Made by a program: the position numbers and the translations under genes | In this document: positions 10,201 to 19,347 of the stretch, piece after piece | Position numbering within the stretch: position 1 is the first letter of the stretch | Layout: the number at the start of each line of letters is the position of its first letter | Assembly (NCBI GenBank): GCA_018882795.1 | Contig: VERJ01000006.1 | Coordinates: 1 to 60,349 of the forward strand | Source: Burkholderiaceae bacterium | Lineage (GTDB): Bacteria; Pseudomonadota; Gammaproteobacteria; Burkholderiales; Burkholderiaceae_A | Length of the DNA stretch: 60,349 nucleotides | Reading direction: 5' to 3' | The notes under the pieces: generated by a model | Databases searched by the model: none | The model's input: only the letters and a program-made list of their open reading frames with translations | What the model was told of the DNA's origin: nothing

Positions 10201-11025
10201 CTGGCCAGCATTAACTTTTAATGGCGCCGCATCTGGCAGATGTACAAACTGGAACAGCTCCGAGAGATTGACCCGATCAAATTGGACGAAGGCCTCGCCC
10301 ACCCAGCCACGTACATCGGCAGGTTCACCCAGAAATCCATGACGAAAATCCCCCTGCAGCACAAAACCCTCACCCAAACTTGACGGGGGTGTGGCCCGCA
10401 GTGCCCAGGCATGCTGTACACCCAGATTGCTCATTGCAAACGTGATGTCCCGCAGGCGGGCCGACCGATTACGGACCGCATCCCGCCAGACCAACTCTCC
10501 GTCATCAATCCGAATACGACCCTGCCGCAGCAGCCAAGTCAGTGCCACCGCATCTGCCTGGCCGCCAGTGATCGAGAAGCCTGCGATCACCAATTCGCCG
10601 CGGGCATTGCGTTCAGCGTAAAGCTGAGGATCCTGCAGCCGAATCTCAGAAAAAATCGGCTGCCAACGCCAGATCGATGCAAGCGATTTAGGGCCCAGCA
10701 CGGCCTGTATCTGTCGGATTGACAGCACCCGGTCACCTCCCACCGCCGCGACCTGCACTTCTTCGATCTGAAGCCGGGGCCGATACCAGGTCTCCCAATC
10801 CGCAACCATCTCGCCCACCGTCATGGTCAGGCCCTGTTCGGCAAGCCGTGCCTGCACCTGAACGAGCCAGTCCGTCTGCCGCTGAGCCATCGAGGGCCAG
10901 AGCCAGACATGCAGCGTAATCAACGCGGCGGCGGCAATCACGGCCGCAGCAGCGCACACAATGATCGCCGTCCGACCAATCAGCCCAAGAAAGTGATGAA
11001 GACGGCTAGGCGCTTGCGTTAGCAT
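7249..11025 (-). CDS. yhdP: YhdP-type AsmA-like envelope protein (DUF3971)
   Basis: A 1258-aa AsmA-like protein of the YhdP family, bridge-like proteins implicated in phospholipid delivery from inner to outer membrane. One N-terminal membrane helix lies at about residues 17-45 (RTAIIVCAAAAVIAAAALITL), followed by a very long beta-rich periplasmic region. The C-terminal AsmA block includes GQFLKAEPGLARLVSVLNLQ and DFRDIFSDGFTYEQIRGDL. Length and position upstream of nitrilase-tldD and divergent from glnE are typical. The ATG at 11025 overlaps the most upstream possible glnE ATG; a slightly later start would still keep the helix. Confidence 0.9.
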   Translation of the reverse strand: MLTQAPSRLHHFLGLIGRTAIIVCAAAAVIAAAALITLHVWLWPSMAQRQTDWLVQVQARLAEQGLTMTVGEMVADWETWYRPRLQIEEVQVAAVGGDRVLSIRQIQAVLGPKSLASIWRWQPIFSEIRLQDPQLYAERNARGELVIAGFSITGGQADAVALTWLLRQGRIRIDDGELVWRDAVRNRSARLRDITFAMSNLGVQHAWALRATPPSSLGEGFVLQGDFRHGFLGEPADVRGWVGEAFVQFDRVNLSELFQFVHLPDAAPLKVNAGQGAMRAWVQLDAGVLEDLTVDLDLSDASLQWGKPRKPMTLQRLTGRVQTTLSERRQEVSLQNISLESAQLKATAKIPAALLSVTRDRDLGNVNAKVSAKTIDLAAAMWLMEHLPLPDDWRDQLAALQPDGALSDMRLSWQEEGDQAKGFSIEFGFENLSLAPGAKRPGFTNLSGRLRATQEGGEISLASKSSSLSFPGVFESPSFPIDRLDAQMSWSAKHLLSTQGQSPAAEVDLTVRKLSLSNPDLALEVSGGYRWQGGGPGVADLTGKVLRSEFKKIVDYVPLVVARDTRAWLKDGLVSAKATSATFELRGPLDRFPFRDAADGRFTVNAQTEGASLRPAPGWPIINNIQANVLFDRNQFRTQAKSAKLNELSLTKIDARIDDLQASRPLLVIDGALSGDFQKLIDVANRSPARTMLRDATAEMRAKGQATLLLGLRLDLDNSERSQVAGRLTTGQSIFRYAPSLPEVSINSGEMVFTESGITQFDLLGQGLGGPIRVTSKAIDKASQSSGALSLQIDGQATASGLEQWAEEALGFSFKNTLSGSTRYSVLLDMRESFTKAVVRSSLEGLSSALFGPFKKSAKEDWGLRIDFQHQEPRPGTTAVGSQTWAISSNQQRLNARVQRSLSSRKETIIDVDSSQLAGQFKWTPAAQQVKAAKGLKPAALLQARLVRLWLDKHEPAEDSAGESASDALAQEWPTVDLVVDDFRVGERAWGRLEVQASPVVSTRSWEILRFSLTNPDAELTGQGQWAMLSQGRGPRRSRTSLNTLLQIKNGGALLARSGYPRVVKDTSGKIEGTLHWTGSPLDFSGAALNGNLSLNLQQGQFLKAEPGLARLVSVLNLQSLPRRIKLDFRDIFSDGFTYEQIRGDLQFLNGQASTQNLRIIGVQASVMLEGSADIKRETQDLRVLVLPELNAGLASLGYAALVNPAIGLGAFVAQYILRNPVRELLSYEYHVTGSWDDPVVESVRREMRRDSPSMKAK

Positions 11026-11083
11026 GGATAGGATTCTTGCACAGGACTCCTTGGCGGCTCACCTCGCCGCGCGGGGTCAACCA

Positions 11084-13822
11084 ATGATTCACAGCACAAC
11101 ACCCAAGATGATCTCCGACCCCATGCCGGCCCAGACTTCGGGCTATGAGGCCGCCTGGCATCACTCCGCATTCGCACGCCGCACGCTGCCCGGCGTCGTT
11201 GATCGCGGGCAGCTGCTGGATGTCCGGCATTCCATCACAGCCCCTGTCTTGTCGGCCCATCTGCGGGCCGGATGGGCTCAGGCTATGCAGGCCCAGTCAC
11301 CCGAATCTGTTGGGCCGGCCCTTCGACAATTCCGCAACAGCGCACTACTGGCGATCATGGCCCGTGATCTATCGGGATCGGCGGCGCTAGATGAGACCCT
11401 GGAATCTATTACTGCCCTGGCCGACATCACCATTGATGCCGCCTATCAGGCCGCGATGACAGCAGCCATCGCACAGCACGGCACCCCCCGAGACGGCAGC
11501 GGCAATCCCCAGGACATGATGATTGTCGGCATGGGAAAACTCGGCGGGCGTGAATTGAATGCCTCCTCCGATGTCGACCTGATTTATGTTTACTCAGAGG
11601 ATGGGGAAACCGATGCCAGCAGCCCCGGCGCCAGGTCGATTGATAACGCGACATTTTTTGTAAAAGTGGGTCGGCGAATCGCAGCGCTGCTCGGTGAACT
11701 GACCGCCGATGGGATCGTCTTTCGCGTTGATTTGAGGCTTCGTCCAAATGGAGATGCTGGGCCACTGGCAGTCAGCATCGGCATGCTTGAGCAGTATTTC
11801 GTTGTCCAAGGCCGTGAATGGGAACGATACGCCTGGGTCAAAGGCCGTGTGGTGAATCAGCATTGCGTGCAGGAATCAGATTCCTTTCGGCAGACGATCT
11901 CTGCATTAAATGATGTCGTGCGTCCCTTCGTCTACCGCCGCTACCTGGACTTCAACGTGTTGGCCTCGCTGCGGGATCTGCATGGCCAGATCCGCGAGGA
12001 GGCACAGCGTCGACAACTCAACAGGGAATCGCATATGGCAGGCGAGCACGCCCCCATCGATGTGAAGCTCGGCCCTGGCGGCATTCGGGAAATTGAATTT
12101 ATCGCACAACTTTTCCAACTCATCCGCGGCGGCAGAGAGGAACCTCTTCGAGCCCGTGGCACACGAGAGATTCTTCGCTATCTTGTGCAATCCGGAAGGC
12201 TCGCAGAATCAGAGGTCAATATGCTGCTTGCAGCCTATCGGTTCTGGCGCAATCTAGAGCACCGGCTCCAATATTTGGAGGATGCGCAGACCCATGTCAT
12301 GCCCGGCAAACGCGAGGTCATTGCGCATCTCGCTCCCTCAATGGGCTTTGACAGTCCAGAATCTTTTCTGGCCGCTGTTGATGAGACCCAGGCCAACGTA
12401 CAACAATCCTTTGAACGTCTATTTTCTGGAGATGGTGCAGACGCTCCGAGCCCGACCAACGAAAGGCCGGCCGAATCTAGGCTGGAGCGGCTGCTTGCGC
12501 GTGCCCAGACCATCGCTGCCGAAACAGCCAATCCAGAGCAGACCCTGGGAAGGCTTCATCAACTGCTTGATGCCATCGGCAGACGGGCCGCCTATCTGGC
12601 GCTTTTTGACGAATATCCATCTGCCTTTTCACGCGTCGCCCATCTGGTCAGTGCATCGGCCTGGGCTGCAGAATACCTGCGGCTGCATCCGATAGTGCTG
12701 GATGAGCTGCTTGATACGCGATCGATTGACAGCATCCCTGATCCTCAGGCTTTTCTCCAAGAGCTGCGGGCCCGTGTAAATGAGGCTGTCCACAACGGCG
12801 TGCCAGATATCGAGCGACAGATGGATGCCTTGCGTGAGGTCCACCATGCTGCGCTATTTCGTCTGTTGGTCCAGGATCTGGATGGCCGCTGGAAAGTCGA
12901 GACGCTCTCCGACCATCTCTCGGCCATGGCCGATGGGGTGCTACAGGTCACCCTGGAAGCGGTCTGGCCCACGATGACCAAACGCCACCGCGAACAGCCC
13001 CGATTCGCAGTCATCGCTTATGGCCGACTTGGCGGAAAGGAACTCGGTTACGCATCCGATTTAGATTTGATTTTTCTCTATGAAGACCCCCACGAGTCGG
13101 CCAGCGAGATCTATGCCCGATATGCACAGCGCGTGAATGTCTGGCTCTCAACAGCGACTGCAGCGGGCACACTATTTGATATTGATCTGCGGCTGCGCCC
13201 CAATGGCAATGCGGGCCTGCTGGTCACCGCGCTCGATGGATTCATCGAGTATCAGAGCCAACATGCCTGGGTCTGGGAGCATCAAGCGCTGACCCGGGCA
13301 CGCTTCTGCGCGGGGGATCCTGAAATCGGCAGAGCATTTGAGGCGGAGCGCGGACGACTACTGCGGCTCGAGCGGCCGGTTGGCCCCTTGCTCGAGGAAG
13401 TCCTGGCCATGCGCCAGAAAATGCACGCAGGTCACCCCAATTCAAGCGGCCAATTCGACATCAAACACGATCAAGGCGGAATGGTCGACATTGAATTCAT
13501 CGTGCAGACGCTGGTACTGCGCTTCAGTCATGCGCACCCGCAACTCACTGGCAACCTGGGCAATATCGCACTGCTGCGCATCGCAGGCGAACTCGGTTTA
13601 ATTGATACAAGACTGGCCGAGCAAGTGGGCAACGCCTACCGCGATTACCGTCGCCGCCAGCATGCCGAACGCCTCTCAGGTGCTGCCTCCGCACGGGTGG
13701 ATCAGCAGGAATTCCAGGCGCAGCGCAATGCGGTAGCGCTGCTGTGGCAGGCTGTATTCCAAGATGCTCCGGCTGTGATTCGTTCACTGCAAGACATCCA
13801 TGAATCGGGCCCGGTGGCTTAA
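11084..13822 (+). CDS. glnE: Bifunctional glutamine synthetase adenylyltransferase/adenylyl-removing enzyme
   Basis: GlnE adds or removes AMP on glutamine synthetase in response to PII, coupling nitrogen status to glutamine synthesis. Both nucleotidyltransferase halves are intact: GMGKLGGRELNASSDVDLIYVY near residue 150 (adenylyl-removing) and YGRLGGKELGYASDLDLIFLYED near residue 645 (adenylylating), with RLRPNG motifs after each. The frame is open back to an ATG at 11024 that overlaps the yhdP start; I chose the in-frame ATG at 11084 (912 aa) because it leaves room for divergent promoters, and 11108 is also possible. The stop overlaps the azlD stop by 3 bp, convergently. Confidence 0.93.
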   Translation: MIHSTTPKMISDPMPAQTSGYEAAWHHSAFARRTLPGVVDRGQLLDVRHSITAPVLSAHLRAGWAQAMQAQSPESVGPALRQFRNSALLAIMARDLSGSAALDETLESITALADITIDAAYQAAMTAAIAQHGTPRDGSGNPQDMMIVGMGKLGGRELNASSDVDLIYVYSEDGETDASSPGARSIDNATFFVKVGRRIAALLGELTADGIVFRVDLRLRPNGDAGPLAVSIGMLEQYFVVQGREWERYAWVKGRVVNQHCVQESDSFRQTISALNDVVRPFVYRRYLDFNVLASLRDLHGQIREEAQRRQLNRESHMAGEHAPIDVKLGPGGIREIEFIAQLFQLIRGGREEPLRARGTREILRYLVQSGRLAESEVNMLLAAYRFWRNLEHRLQYLEDAQTHVMPGKREVIAHLAPSMGFDSPESFLAAVDETQANVQQSFERLFSGDGADAPSPTNERPAESRLERLLARAQTIAAETANPEQTLGRLHQLLDAIGRRAAYLALFDEYPSAFSRVAHLVSASAWAAEYLRLHPIVLDELLDTRSIDSIPDPQAFLQELRARVNEAVHNGVPDIERQMDALREVHHAALFRLLVQDLDGRWKVETLSDHLSAMADGVLQVTLEAVWPTMTKRHREQPRFAVIAYGRLGGKELGYASDLDLIFLYEDPHESASEIYARYAQRVNVWLSTATAAGTLFDIDLRLRPNGNAGLLVTALDGFIEYQSQHAWVWEHQALTRARFCAGDPEIGRAFEAERGRLLRLERPVGPLLEEVLAMRQKMHAGHPNSSGQFDIKHDQGGMVDIEFIVQTLVLRFSHAHPQLTGNLGNIALLRIAGELGLIDTRLAEQVGNAYRDYRRRQHAERLSGAASARVDQQEFQAQRNAVALLWQAVFQDAPAVIRSLQDIHESGPVA

Positions 13823-14151
13823 AACCCCATCAGCAGCTTGCCCAGGGCATAGACCAGGATACCCGCGGCAAGGCAGATCGACATCTGACGCGAGGCCCAC
13901 CAGCCCAAAAGGCACGCTAATGCAGACAGTGTCCGCGGATGCAAGAGATCAGTGATACCGCCCTCCGGCAGAAACAACACGCTGGGCACGATCACAGCAC
14001 TGATGGCCGCCATGGGCGCAAAGCGCAATGCCCGCTGCACCCGGTTAGGCAGATGAATCGGGCCAGGCCAAACAATCAATCCTGATCGCGTGAGCAGGGT
14101 CATGGCCATCATGCCCACCAGGCCAAGCCAGATCATCCAGTCACTCACGGG
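13819..14151 (-). CDS. azlD: AzlD family branched-chain amino acid transport subunit
   Basis: A small hydrophobic protein of about 110 aa with three to four predicted membrane helices, the partner of AzlC in a branched-chain amino acid exporter. Conserved AzlD features include an early LTRSG segment, RALRFAPMAAISAVIVPSVL and a helix near PRTLSALACLLGWWASRQM. The frame is open to an ATG at 14172, but a GTG at 14151 that overlaps the azlC stop by 11 bases fits the usual azlC-azlD coupling better. It converges on glnE with overlapping stop codons. Confidence 0.85.
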   Translation of the reverse strand, partial: PVSDWMIWLGLVGMMAMTLLTRSGLIVWPGPIHLPNRVQRALRFAPMAAISAVIVPSVLFLPEGGITDLLHPRTLSALACLLGWWASRQMSICLAAGILVYALGKLLMGF

Positions 14152-14905
14152 CCGCACCTTTCTCGGGCGCATCCATCAACATGGCGGCAGCCACGCCCGC
14201 CAGCATGGACACAAGAATGCCAAGCTTGAGTGGCAGCCCCACACACAAGGCTGCAACAACGCCCGCGACCAACACACAGACCAGACCGGCACGATCCCCC
14301 ATGAGCGGCAGCAACAACGCAATCAGTGCCAAGGTGCCGACATATTCCAGGCCCCAGGAGGCCGGGATCCAGTGCGCCAATAAAATCCCTGCAATTGAAC
14401 TGATGTTCCACACACACCAGATCGTCAAGGCGGCGCCCTCGAAATAGGCAATGGCCCGCTGCTCGACATGTTGCCCATCGTCGCTCAGAAGCGATGGTTC
14501 ATGAAGCCGCGTGGGATCAAACCGCCGCATGAAGTCGGCCGAGAGGACATCGACATTACCGAACCCGTAAAGCAGGCGACGGGGCCAAGAGAAATTTCTA
14601 AAAAACGGTCTGACTGCAACGCCATAGAGGACAAAACGCAGATTCACGATCAGGGCGCTGGCCCAGATGATCGGCAGCGGCGCAGCAGCAGCAAAAAGCG
14701 GTAGGCTGGTGAGCTGCGCGCTACCCGCATAAACCATCAGGGTCATGCCCAATGCCTGCCAGGTGGACAGACCCGACTGCACCATCGCCACGCCGGTCAC
14801 CACGCCCCAGGCCACCATCGCCACCGCGGCCGGCATCATGTCCCGAACGCCAAGCCACACGGAAGGATCGGACAACCAAGCTGAAATACGGCCCCAGGAA
14901 CGCAT
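14141..14905 (-). CDS. azlC: AzlC family branched-chain amino acid exporter subunit
   Basis: A 254-aa membrane protein of the AzlC/YgaZ family, the large subunit of the LIV-II-type exporter that expels valine, leucine and isoleucine. The N-terminal block DMMPAAVAMVAWGVVTGVAMVQSGLS and the central YAGSAQLTSLPLFAA are family hallmarks, followed by NLRFVLYG and several further helices. It is followed by azlD and is divergent from ilvE across 67 bp, so exporter and branched-chain transaminase share a regulatory region. Confidence 0.92.
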   Translation of the reverse strand: MRSWGRISAWLSDPSVWLGVRDMMPAAVAMVAWGVVTGVAMVQSGLSTWQALGMTLMVYAGSAQLTSLPLFAAAAPLPIIWASALIVNLRFVLYGVAVRPFFRNFSWPRRLLYGFGNVDVLSADFMRRFDPTRLHEPSLLSDDGQHVEQRAIAYFEGAALTIWCVWNISSIAGILLAHWIPASWGLEYVGTLALIALLLPLMGDRAGLVCVLVAGVVAALCVGLPLKLGILVSMLAGVAAAMLMDAPEKGAARE

Positions 14906-14972
14906 GGCATAGATTGTAGAGGGGTGGGTCCGCTAAAATGGCCGCTTTACCAATTACTGACAGGGGCAAGAC

Positions 14973-15893
14973 ATGTCGATGGCAGACCGCGATGGCTGGA
15001 TCTGGATGGATGGGCAGTTCGTGCCCTGGCGTGATGCCAAGATCCACGTGCTGACGCACTCATTGCACTATGGCATGGCCGTGTTCGAGGGAGTCCGCGC
15101 CTACAAGACCGGCTCGGGATCCGCCATTTTCCGCTTAAAAGAGCACACCCAGCGGCTGATGAATTCGGCCAAGATCTTCCAAATGAAGGTGCCTTTTGAT
15201 GCAGCCACCCTGGAGCAAGTCCAACGCGAAGTAGTCAAGCGCAACAACTTGGACTCCTGTTATATCCGGCCCATCATCTGGGTTGGGTCTGAAAGACTGG
15301 GTATCGCTGCACGCGACAACAAGATTCATGTGTCTGTCTCCGCCTGGGCCTGGGGGGCCTATCTCGGCGAAGAGGGGCTCACCAAAGGCATCCGCGTAAA
15401 GACATCTTCCTTTTCACGCCATCACGTGAATGTCTCGCTGGTAAGGGCTAAAGCAAGCGGCTATTACATCAACTCCATTCTGGCCAACCAGGAAGTGGGC
15501 GCACATGGCTATGATGAAGCGCTACTGCTCGATACCGATGGCTATGTCTCCGAGGGCTCCGGCGAAAACGTGTTTATCGTGAAAAACGGCAAGCTCTACA
15601 CACCAGATCTCGCCTCCTGTCTGGATGGCATCACCCGGGATGCGGTGATCACAATCGCCCGCGATCAAGGCATAGAAGTCATTGAGAAACGCATCACCCG
15701 CGATGAAATGTATTGCGCAGACGAAGCCTTCTTCACGGGTACCGCCGCAGAGATTACCCCCATCCGTGAGCTGGATGATCGCAGCATCGGATCGGGCACA
15801 AGGGGACCGATCACAGAAAAACTTCAATCCATCTTTTTCGATGTCGTGGCCGGCAAGTTGTCCCGCTATGCCCACTGGGTCCACCCCGTCTGA
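14973..15893 (+). CDS. ilvE: Branched-chain amino acid aminotransferase
   Basis: A 306-aa PLP-dependent fold-type IV transaminase that interconverts branched-chain 2-oxo acids and valine, leucine or isoleucine. Family features are LTHSLHYGMAVFEGVRAY near residues 27-44, RLKEHTQRLMNSAKIF, the segment VSLVRAKASGYYINSILANQE that contains the PLP-binding Lys, and EGSGENVFIVKNGKLYTPDL. Length equals the E. coli enzyme (309 aa). An AGGGG ribosome binding site precedes the ATG at 14973. It is divergent from azlCD and is followed 19 bp later by a small zinc-finger gene. Confidence 0.95.
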   Translation: MSMADRDGWIWMDGQFVPWRDAKIHVLTHSLHYGMAVFEGVRAYKTGSGSAIFRLKEHTQRLMNSAKIFQMKVPFDAATLEQVQREVVKRNNLDSCYIRPIIWVGSERLGIAARDNKIHVSVSAWAWGAYLGEEGLTKGIRVKTSSFSRHHVNVSLVRAKASGYYINSILANQEVGAHGYDEALLLDTDGYVSEGSGENVFIVKNGKLYTPDLASCLDGITRDAVITIARDQGIEVIEKRITRDEMYCADEAFFTGTAAEITPIRELDDRSIGSGTRGPITEKLQSIFFDVVAGKLSRYAHWVHPV

Positions 15894-15912
15894 AGACCAC
15901 CAGGAGATCGCC

Positions 15913-16122
15913 ATGTCCGCTTCAACAGAAACATCCACATCCAGCACCGTGGTGTTACTCAAGGCCGGCGATCTGCCCGCGTTTTGCCCCAACCCTAAAA
16001 TGCCGTTGTGGAATCATCACCCGCGAGTCTTTCTTGATGTGAATCACGATGGCAAGGCCCGCTGCCCCTATTGCGGCACCCAGTATCAGCTCGAGCCTGG
16101 CGCCGTTGTCCACGGCCATTAA
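15913..16122 (+). CDS. Zinc-finger domain (zf-CHCC) small protein
   Basis: A 69-aa protein ending in the zf-CHCC zinc-finger pattern: FCPNPKMPLWNHHPRVFL, then CPYCGTQYQLEPG. This family relates to the small Zn-binding subunit of complex I (NDUFS6-like); in Burkholderiales it commonly sits right after ilvE and before waaF. The ATG at 15913 follows CAGGAG. The frame remains open upstream into ilvE, but that part is a shadow. The waaF coding region overlaps its 3' end. Confidence 0.85.
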   Translation: MSASTETSTSSTVVLLKAGDLPAFCPNPKMPLWNHHPRVFLDVNHDGKARCPYCGTQYQLEPGAVVHGH

Positions 16123-17182
16123 TCAACAAGAACCCGCAGCATTGGTCATCGCCCCACAGTGGGTCGGTGACGCAATCCTTTCCCTGCCGCTGATTGAGCA
16201 GTTGTATCAGGAATACAAAGCTGTTGATGTACTGGCGGTGCCGGCAGTTGCTGCGGTTTATCGATGCAGCCCAGCGGTTCGCGAAATTCACGAGGCCCCA
16301 TTTGTCCATGGCCAGTTGCAGTGGCGATTAAGGCGCAGCGTGGCACATCAGCTGCGTGGCCGCTACGCCAGTGCCATCGTGCTGCCAAATTCGCTGAAGT
16401 CCGCACTCATTCCATGGTTTGCCAGCATCCCACTTCGCCGCGGCATGACGGGCGAATCCCGCTATCTCTTGATTAACGATCGACGCTCGCCACCGGATGG
16501 CCAAGGCCCACAGTCCAGGGATGCTTCATTGCCACATCGGCCCTCAATGCTGCACCACTATCTGCAGCTTGCCGATCACCCGATACCCCTTCATCAAATC
16601 GATGGGTTCCACCAGCAGCGGCCGCACATGCAACTGCCCGAGGGGCAGGAAATCAACACGCAAAAAGGGCGCCTGCTTGCACTATGCCCCGGGGCCGAAT
16701 ATGGGCCTGCAAAGCAATGGCCGGTTGAGCAATTCGCGGCCACTGCTCGGGCGTGGATCGATCGCAGTCCCGACCATCATGTAGTCATCTTGGGCAGCCC
16801 GAAGGAAAAACCACTGGGCGACAAGATCATCGGGATTGTCAGCGCGGGATTGCCCATTTCGGAACAAGATACAGGCGCTAACCGACCGAAAAATCTCTGC
16901 GGTAAGACCTCGCTGCTGGAGGCCTTTGGCTGGATTTCCAAAGCTGAACTCGTGGTGAGTAACGACTCCGGGCTGATGCATGCCGCAGCAGCACTGGATA
17001 TTCCCGTGATCGGAATTTTCGGATCTACCGACCCCCACCACACACCCCCCCACTCTGACAAGGCAAAGGTCATTCACTTGAATCTGCCCTGCGGCCCCTG
17101 CTTTCAGCGGGTCTGCCCGCTTGGAACAACAGCGTGCCTGCGGCAGATTGACGCACAGCAAGTGATAAAGCTTTTTTCCTGA
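16106..17182 (+). CDS. waaF: Lipopolysaccharide heptosyltransferase II
   Basis: ADP-heptose:LPS heptosyltransferase (GT9) that adds the second heptose of the inner core. The N-terminus reads LVIAPQWVGDAILSLPLIEQL; later blocks are ALCPGAEYGPAKQWPVEQFA and VVSNDSGLMHAAAALDIPVIGIFGSTDPHHTPP, the ADP-heptose site, then CGPCFQRVCPLGTTACL. There is no ATG close to the conserved start: the frame opens to 16049, inside the zinc-finger gene, and a TTG at 16106 gives a family-like 358 aa. The start is therefore uncertain, and overlap with the preceding gene suggests coupling. Confidence 0.9.
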   Translation: MSTAINQQEPAALVIAPQWVGDAILSLPLIEQLYQEYKAVDVLAVPAVAAVYRCSPAVREIHEAPFVHGQLQWRLRRSVAHQLRGRYASAIVLPNSLKSALIPWFASIPLRRGMTGESRYLLINDRRSPPDGQGPQSRDASLPHRPSMLHHYLQLADHPIPLHQIDGFHQQRPHMQLPEGQEINTQKGRLLALCPGAEYGPAKQWPVEQFAATARAWIDRSPDHHVVILGSPKEKPLGDKIIGIVSAGLPISEQDTGANRPKNLCGKTSLLEAFGWISKAELVVSNDSGLMHAAAALDIPVIGIFGSTDPHHTPPHSDKAKVIHLNLPCGPCFQRVCPLGTTACLRQIDAQQVIKLFS

Positions 17183-17231
17183 GGCGACACATGCTGAGCA
17201 AGCCCAGGGCTGTGATCTTTTCTTGTCGGCT

Positions 17232-18845
17232 TTAGTTTCTTCCGCCGCTCTGCTGCCGCTCAATTTGCTCCCGGCGCAGTGCAGCGCGCAGCGCAGTAAG
17301 GCGTGCATCGATCTTGGAGAGCATGACAAAGTCTGCATCGGCGGCAGTCCGGGCCAGTGTTAATTGCTCAATTGCCGCGGCAGTGGCGCCCACCAAAGCA
17401 TATTGTTCCGCAACCGCTGCGTGCTGGGCAGTGCGGCGGCTTCGGGCACCCTCTGCCCGGGCCAGCAGGGCCCATGTCTGCGGATCCCAGGGCCACTGCT
17501 GAGTGAGTGCCCGGGCCATGGTGGCAGTCTCATCAGGATTGCTGTTGGTGGATAGCTTTGCGGTCACTACCGAACGCATCAGGGCACGCGAATTGCTATG
17601 ACCGGCGGCAAGCTCGGCTGCCAGTCGGTCGAGCTCACGCTTTTGCTCTGGCGATGGAGCGGATGCCAGCTGAATCTGTAGCTGCAGATGATCCAGAAGC
17701 GCCGTGGCTGCAGCCTCCTGTGGATGGCCCTTGATCAGCCGCGCCGCCTGCCGATGGTGATCCAAAGCCCCAGCAAAATCTCGTTGCTGAAGACTGATCC
17801 AGGCCAGGCCAAACTGAATTGAGGACTGCGGCTGGACAGAGGAGAACTTGTTTTCTCTCATCTGCGTTAAGAAACGCTGGCGCGCGTTGCGCAGTCCGTC
17901 TACACGGGTATCCGCACTAGCCTGGAGTTTTGCGCGCAACCAATCAAATTCAAGCGTGTTACCCAAGATAGCTCCACGGCCCAAGCCAGGCTCGTTTTGC
18001 AGTCTCGACTGTACGTCCGCAATACGCTCGGTCGTGAGCGGATGGGTGCGCAAATAAGATGGCGCATTGTTGTCATAGAGTCGGCCGGCCTGACTGAGCC
18101 GCTCAAACATGGATGACATGCCCTTGGGATCAAAACCCGATTCCGCAAGAATCTGTAGTCCCACACGATCCGCCTCGCGCTCGGCATCCCGAGAAAACGC
18201 CAACTGCTCACGCAGGGCCACTGTCTGCCCCAGAGAAAGCATGCCCATGGCCGCATCCGGGCTGGCACGTGCGGCCAGGGCAGCAAGCACAGCCGCCGCG
18301 ATCATCACCCCCGACCCCTGACGCTGCTGACCAAACATACGGGCGATGTGGCGCTGGGTCACGTGGCCGATCTCATGGGCAAGCACGGACATCACCTCCG
18401 ACTCAGCTTCAGAGGCCGTGATCAGTCCCGTGTGGATCCCGATATAGCCACCCGGCATGGCAAACGCATTGATCGTTGGATCTTTCACCAGAAAAAATCG
18501 AAAGGGCCGATCTTCGCTGCTGTGGCCCAGTTGCTGGGATGCCAACAACAGCCTTCGGGCCTGCCGATCCAGGATATCCAGGGTCTCGGGATCGTCGTGC
18601 ACAGCGCCGACCCGCAGAAGTTCCTGATAGATCTGATCACCCAGACGCTGTTCGGCCGCCGGACTGAGTTCATCCACCGAAGCCTCACCTAAGGCAGGCA
18701 GGTTGTCCACACCACGGCCACGCTGCTGGGCAAACGCAGACGGCAAGTCACTCCAGGCCAGGGAAGCCACGAGGATGATTACAAGGCCTGCGGCCAATAA
18801 ACGGTGCAGCGCCGGGGGTCTGGGCCAAGACATACGCTCTATCAT
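17232..18845 (-). CDS. Periplasmic M48 metalloprotease with TPR tail, BepA/YfgC-like
   Basis: A 537-aa zinc metallopeptidase related to BepA, which assists and degrades outer-membrane proteins such as LptD. A signal peptide (hydrophobic [13 protein letters not shown], likely cleavage after AFA near residue 39) leads to an M48 domain with HEIGH at 157-161 and a downstream Glu-containing block [28 protein letters not shown]. The C-terminal half is helical, TPR-like ([26 protein letters not shown]). The ATG at 18845 is 7 bp from the divergent moaC start; an internal ATG at 18833 would give a tidier signal peptide. Confidence 0.87.
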   Translation of the reverse strand: MIERMSWPRPPALHRLLAAGLVIILVASLAWSDLPSAFAQQRGRGVDNLPALGEASVDELSPAAEQRLGDQIYQELLRVGAVHDDPETLDILDRQARRLLLASQQLGHSSEDRPFRFFLVKDPTINAFAMPGGYIGIHTGLITASEAESEVMSVLAHEIGHVTQRHIARMFGQQRQGSGVMIAAAVLAALAARASPDAAMGMLSLGQTVALREQLAFSRDAEREADRVGLQILAESGFDPKGMSSMFERLSQAGRLYDNNAPSYLRTHPLTTERIADVQSRLQNEPGLGRGAILGNTLEFDWLRAKLQASADTRVDGLRNARQRFLTQMRENKFSSVQPQSSIQFGLAWISLQQRDFAGALDHHRQAARLIKGHPQEAAATALLDHLQLQIQLASAPSPEQKRELDRLAAELAAGHSNSRALMRSVVTAKLSTNSNPDETATMARALTQQWPWDPQTWALLARAEGARSRRTAQHAAVAEQYALVGATAAAIEQLTLARTAADADFVMLSKIDARLTALRAALRREQIERQQSGGRN

Positions 18846-18852
18846 AGGGTCT

Positions 18853-19344
18853 ATGACTCAGTTCACCCATTTTGATTCCGCAGGCCAGGCCCACATGGTG
18901 GATGTTGGCGAAAAAACCGATACACACCGTATTGCCGTGGCCAGCGGCCAGATTCTCATGCAGCCCGAGACCCTAAAGCTCATCCGACAGGGGGATGCAA
19001 AAAAAGGCGATGTGATTGGCGTTGCCCGCATCGCCGCCATCCAGGCGGCTAAAAAAACCGCGGATCTGATTCCTCTGTGCCACCCGCTGATGCTCTCCCG
19101 GGTGGCGGTAGATTTTGAACTGATCGATCTGGTGTCCGGCACAGTAAGCTCCGCCATCCGCTGCACCGCCACCGTAGAAGTCACCGGCAAGACTGGCGTG
19201 GAGATGGAAGCATTAACCGCTGTGCAGGTGGGTCTGCTCACCATCTACGATATGTGCAAGGCGGTTGATCGCGGTATGACCATGACCGATATCCAGCTGC
19301 TAGAAAAGCATGGCGGTAAGAGCGGCAGTTTTCGGCGCGAGTAA
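18853..19344 (+). CDS. moaC: Cyclic pyranopterin monophosphate synthase MoaC
   Basis: A 163-aa MoaC, which converts the MoaA product into cyclic pyranopterin monophosphate in molybdenum cofactor synthesis. Family signatures include [29 protein letters not shown] and [35 protein letters not shown]. The frame is open upstream, but the ATG at 18853 gives the canonical N-terminus ([18 protein letters not shown]). Only 7 bp separate it from the divergent protease start. Molybdenum cofactor is needed by the DMSO-reductase-type enzyme at the right edge, though the genes are about 40 kb apart. Confidence 0.95.
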   Translation: MTQFTHFDSAGQAHMVDVGEKTDTHRIAVASGQILMQPETLKLIRQGDAKKGDVIGVARIAAIQAAKKTADLIPLCHPLMLSRVAVDFELIDLVSGTVSSAIRCTATVEVTGKTGVEMEALTAVQVGLLTIYDMCKAVDRGMTMTDIQLLEKHGGKSGSFRRE

Positions 19345-19347
19345 ATC

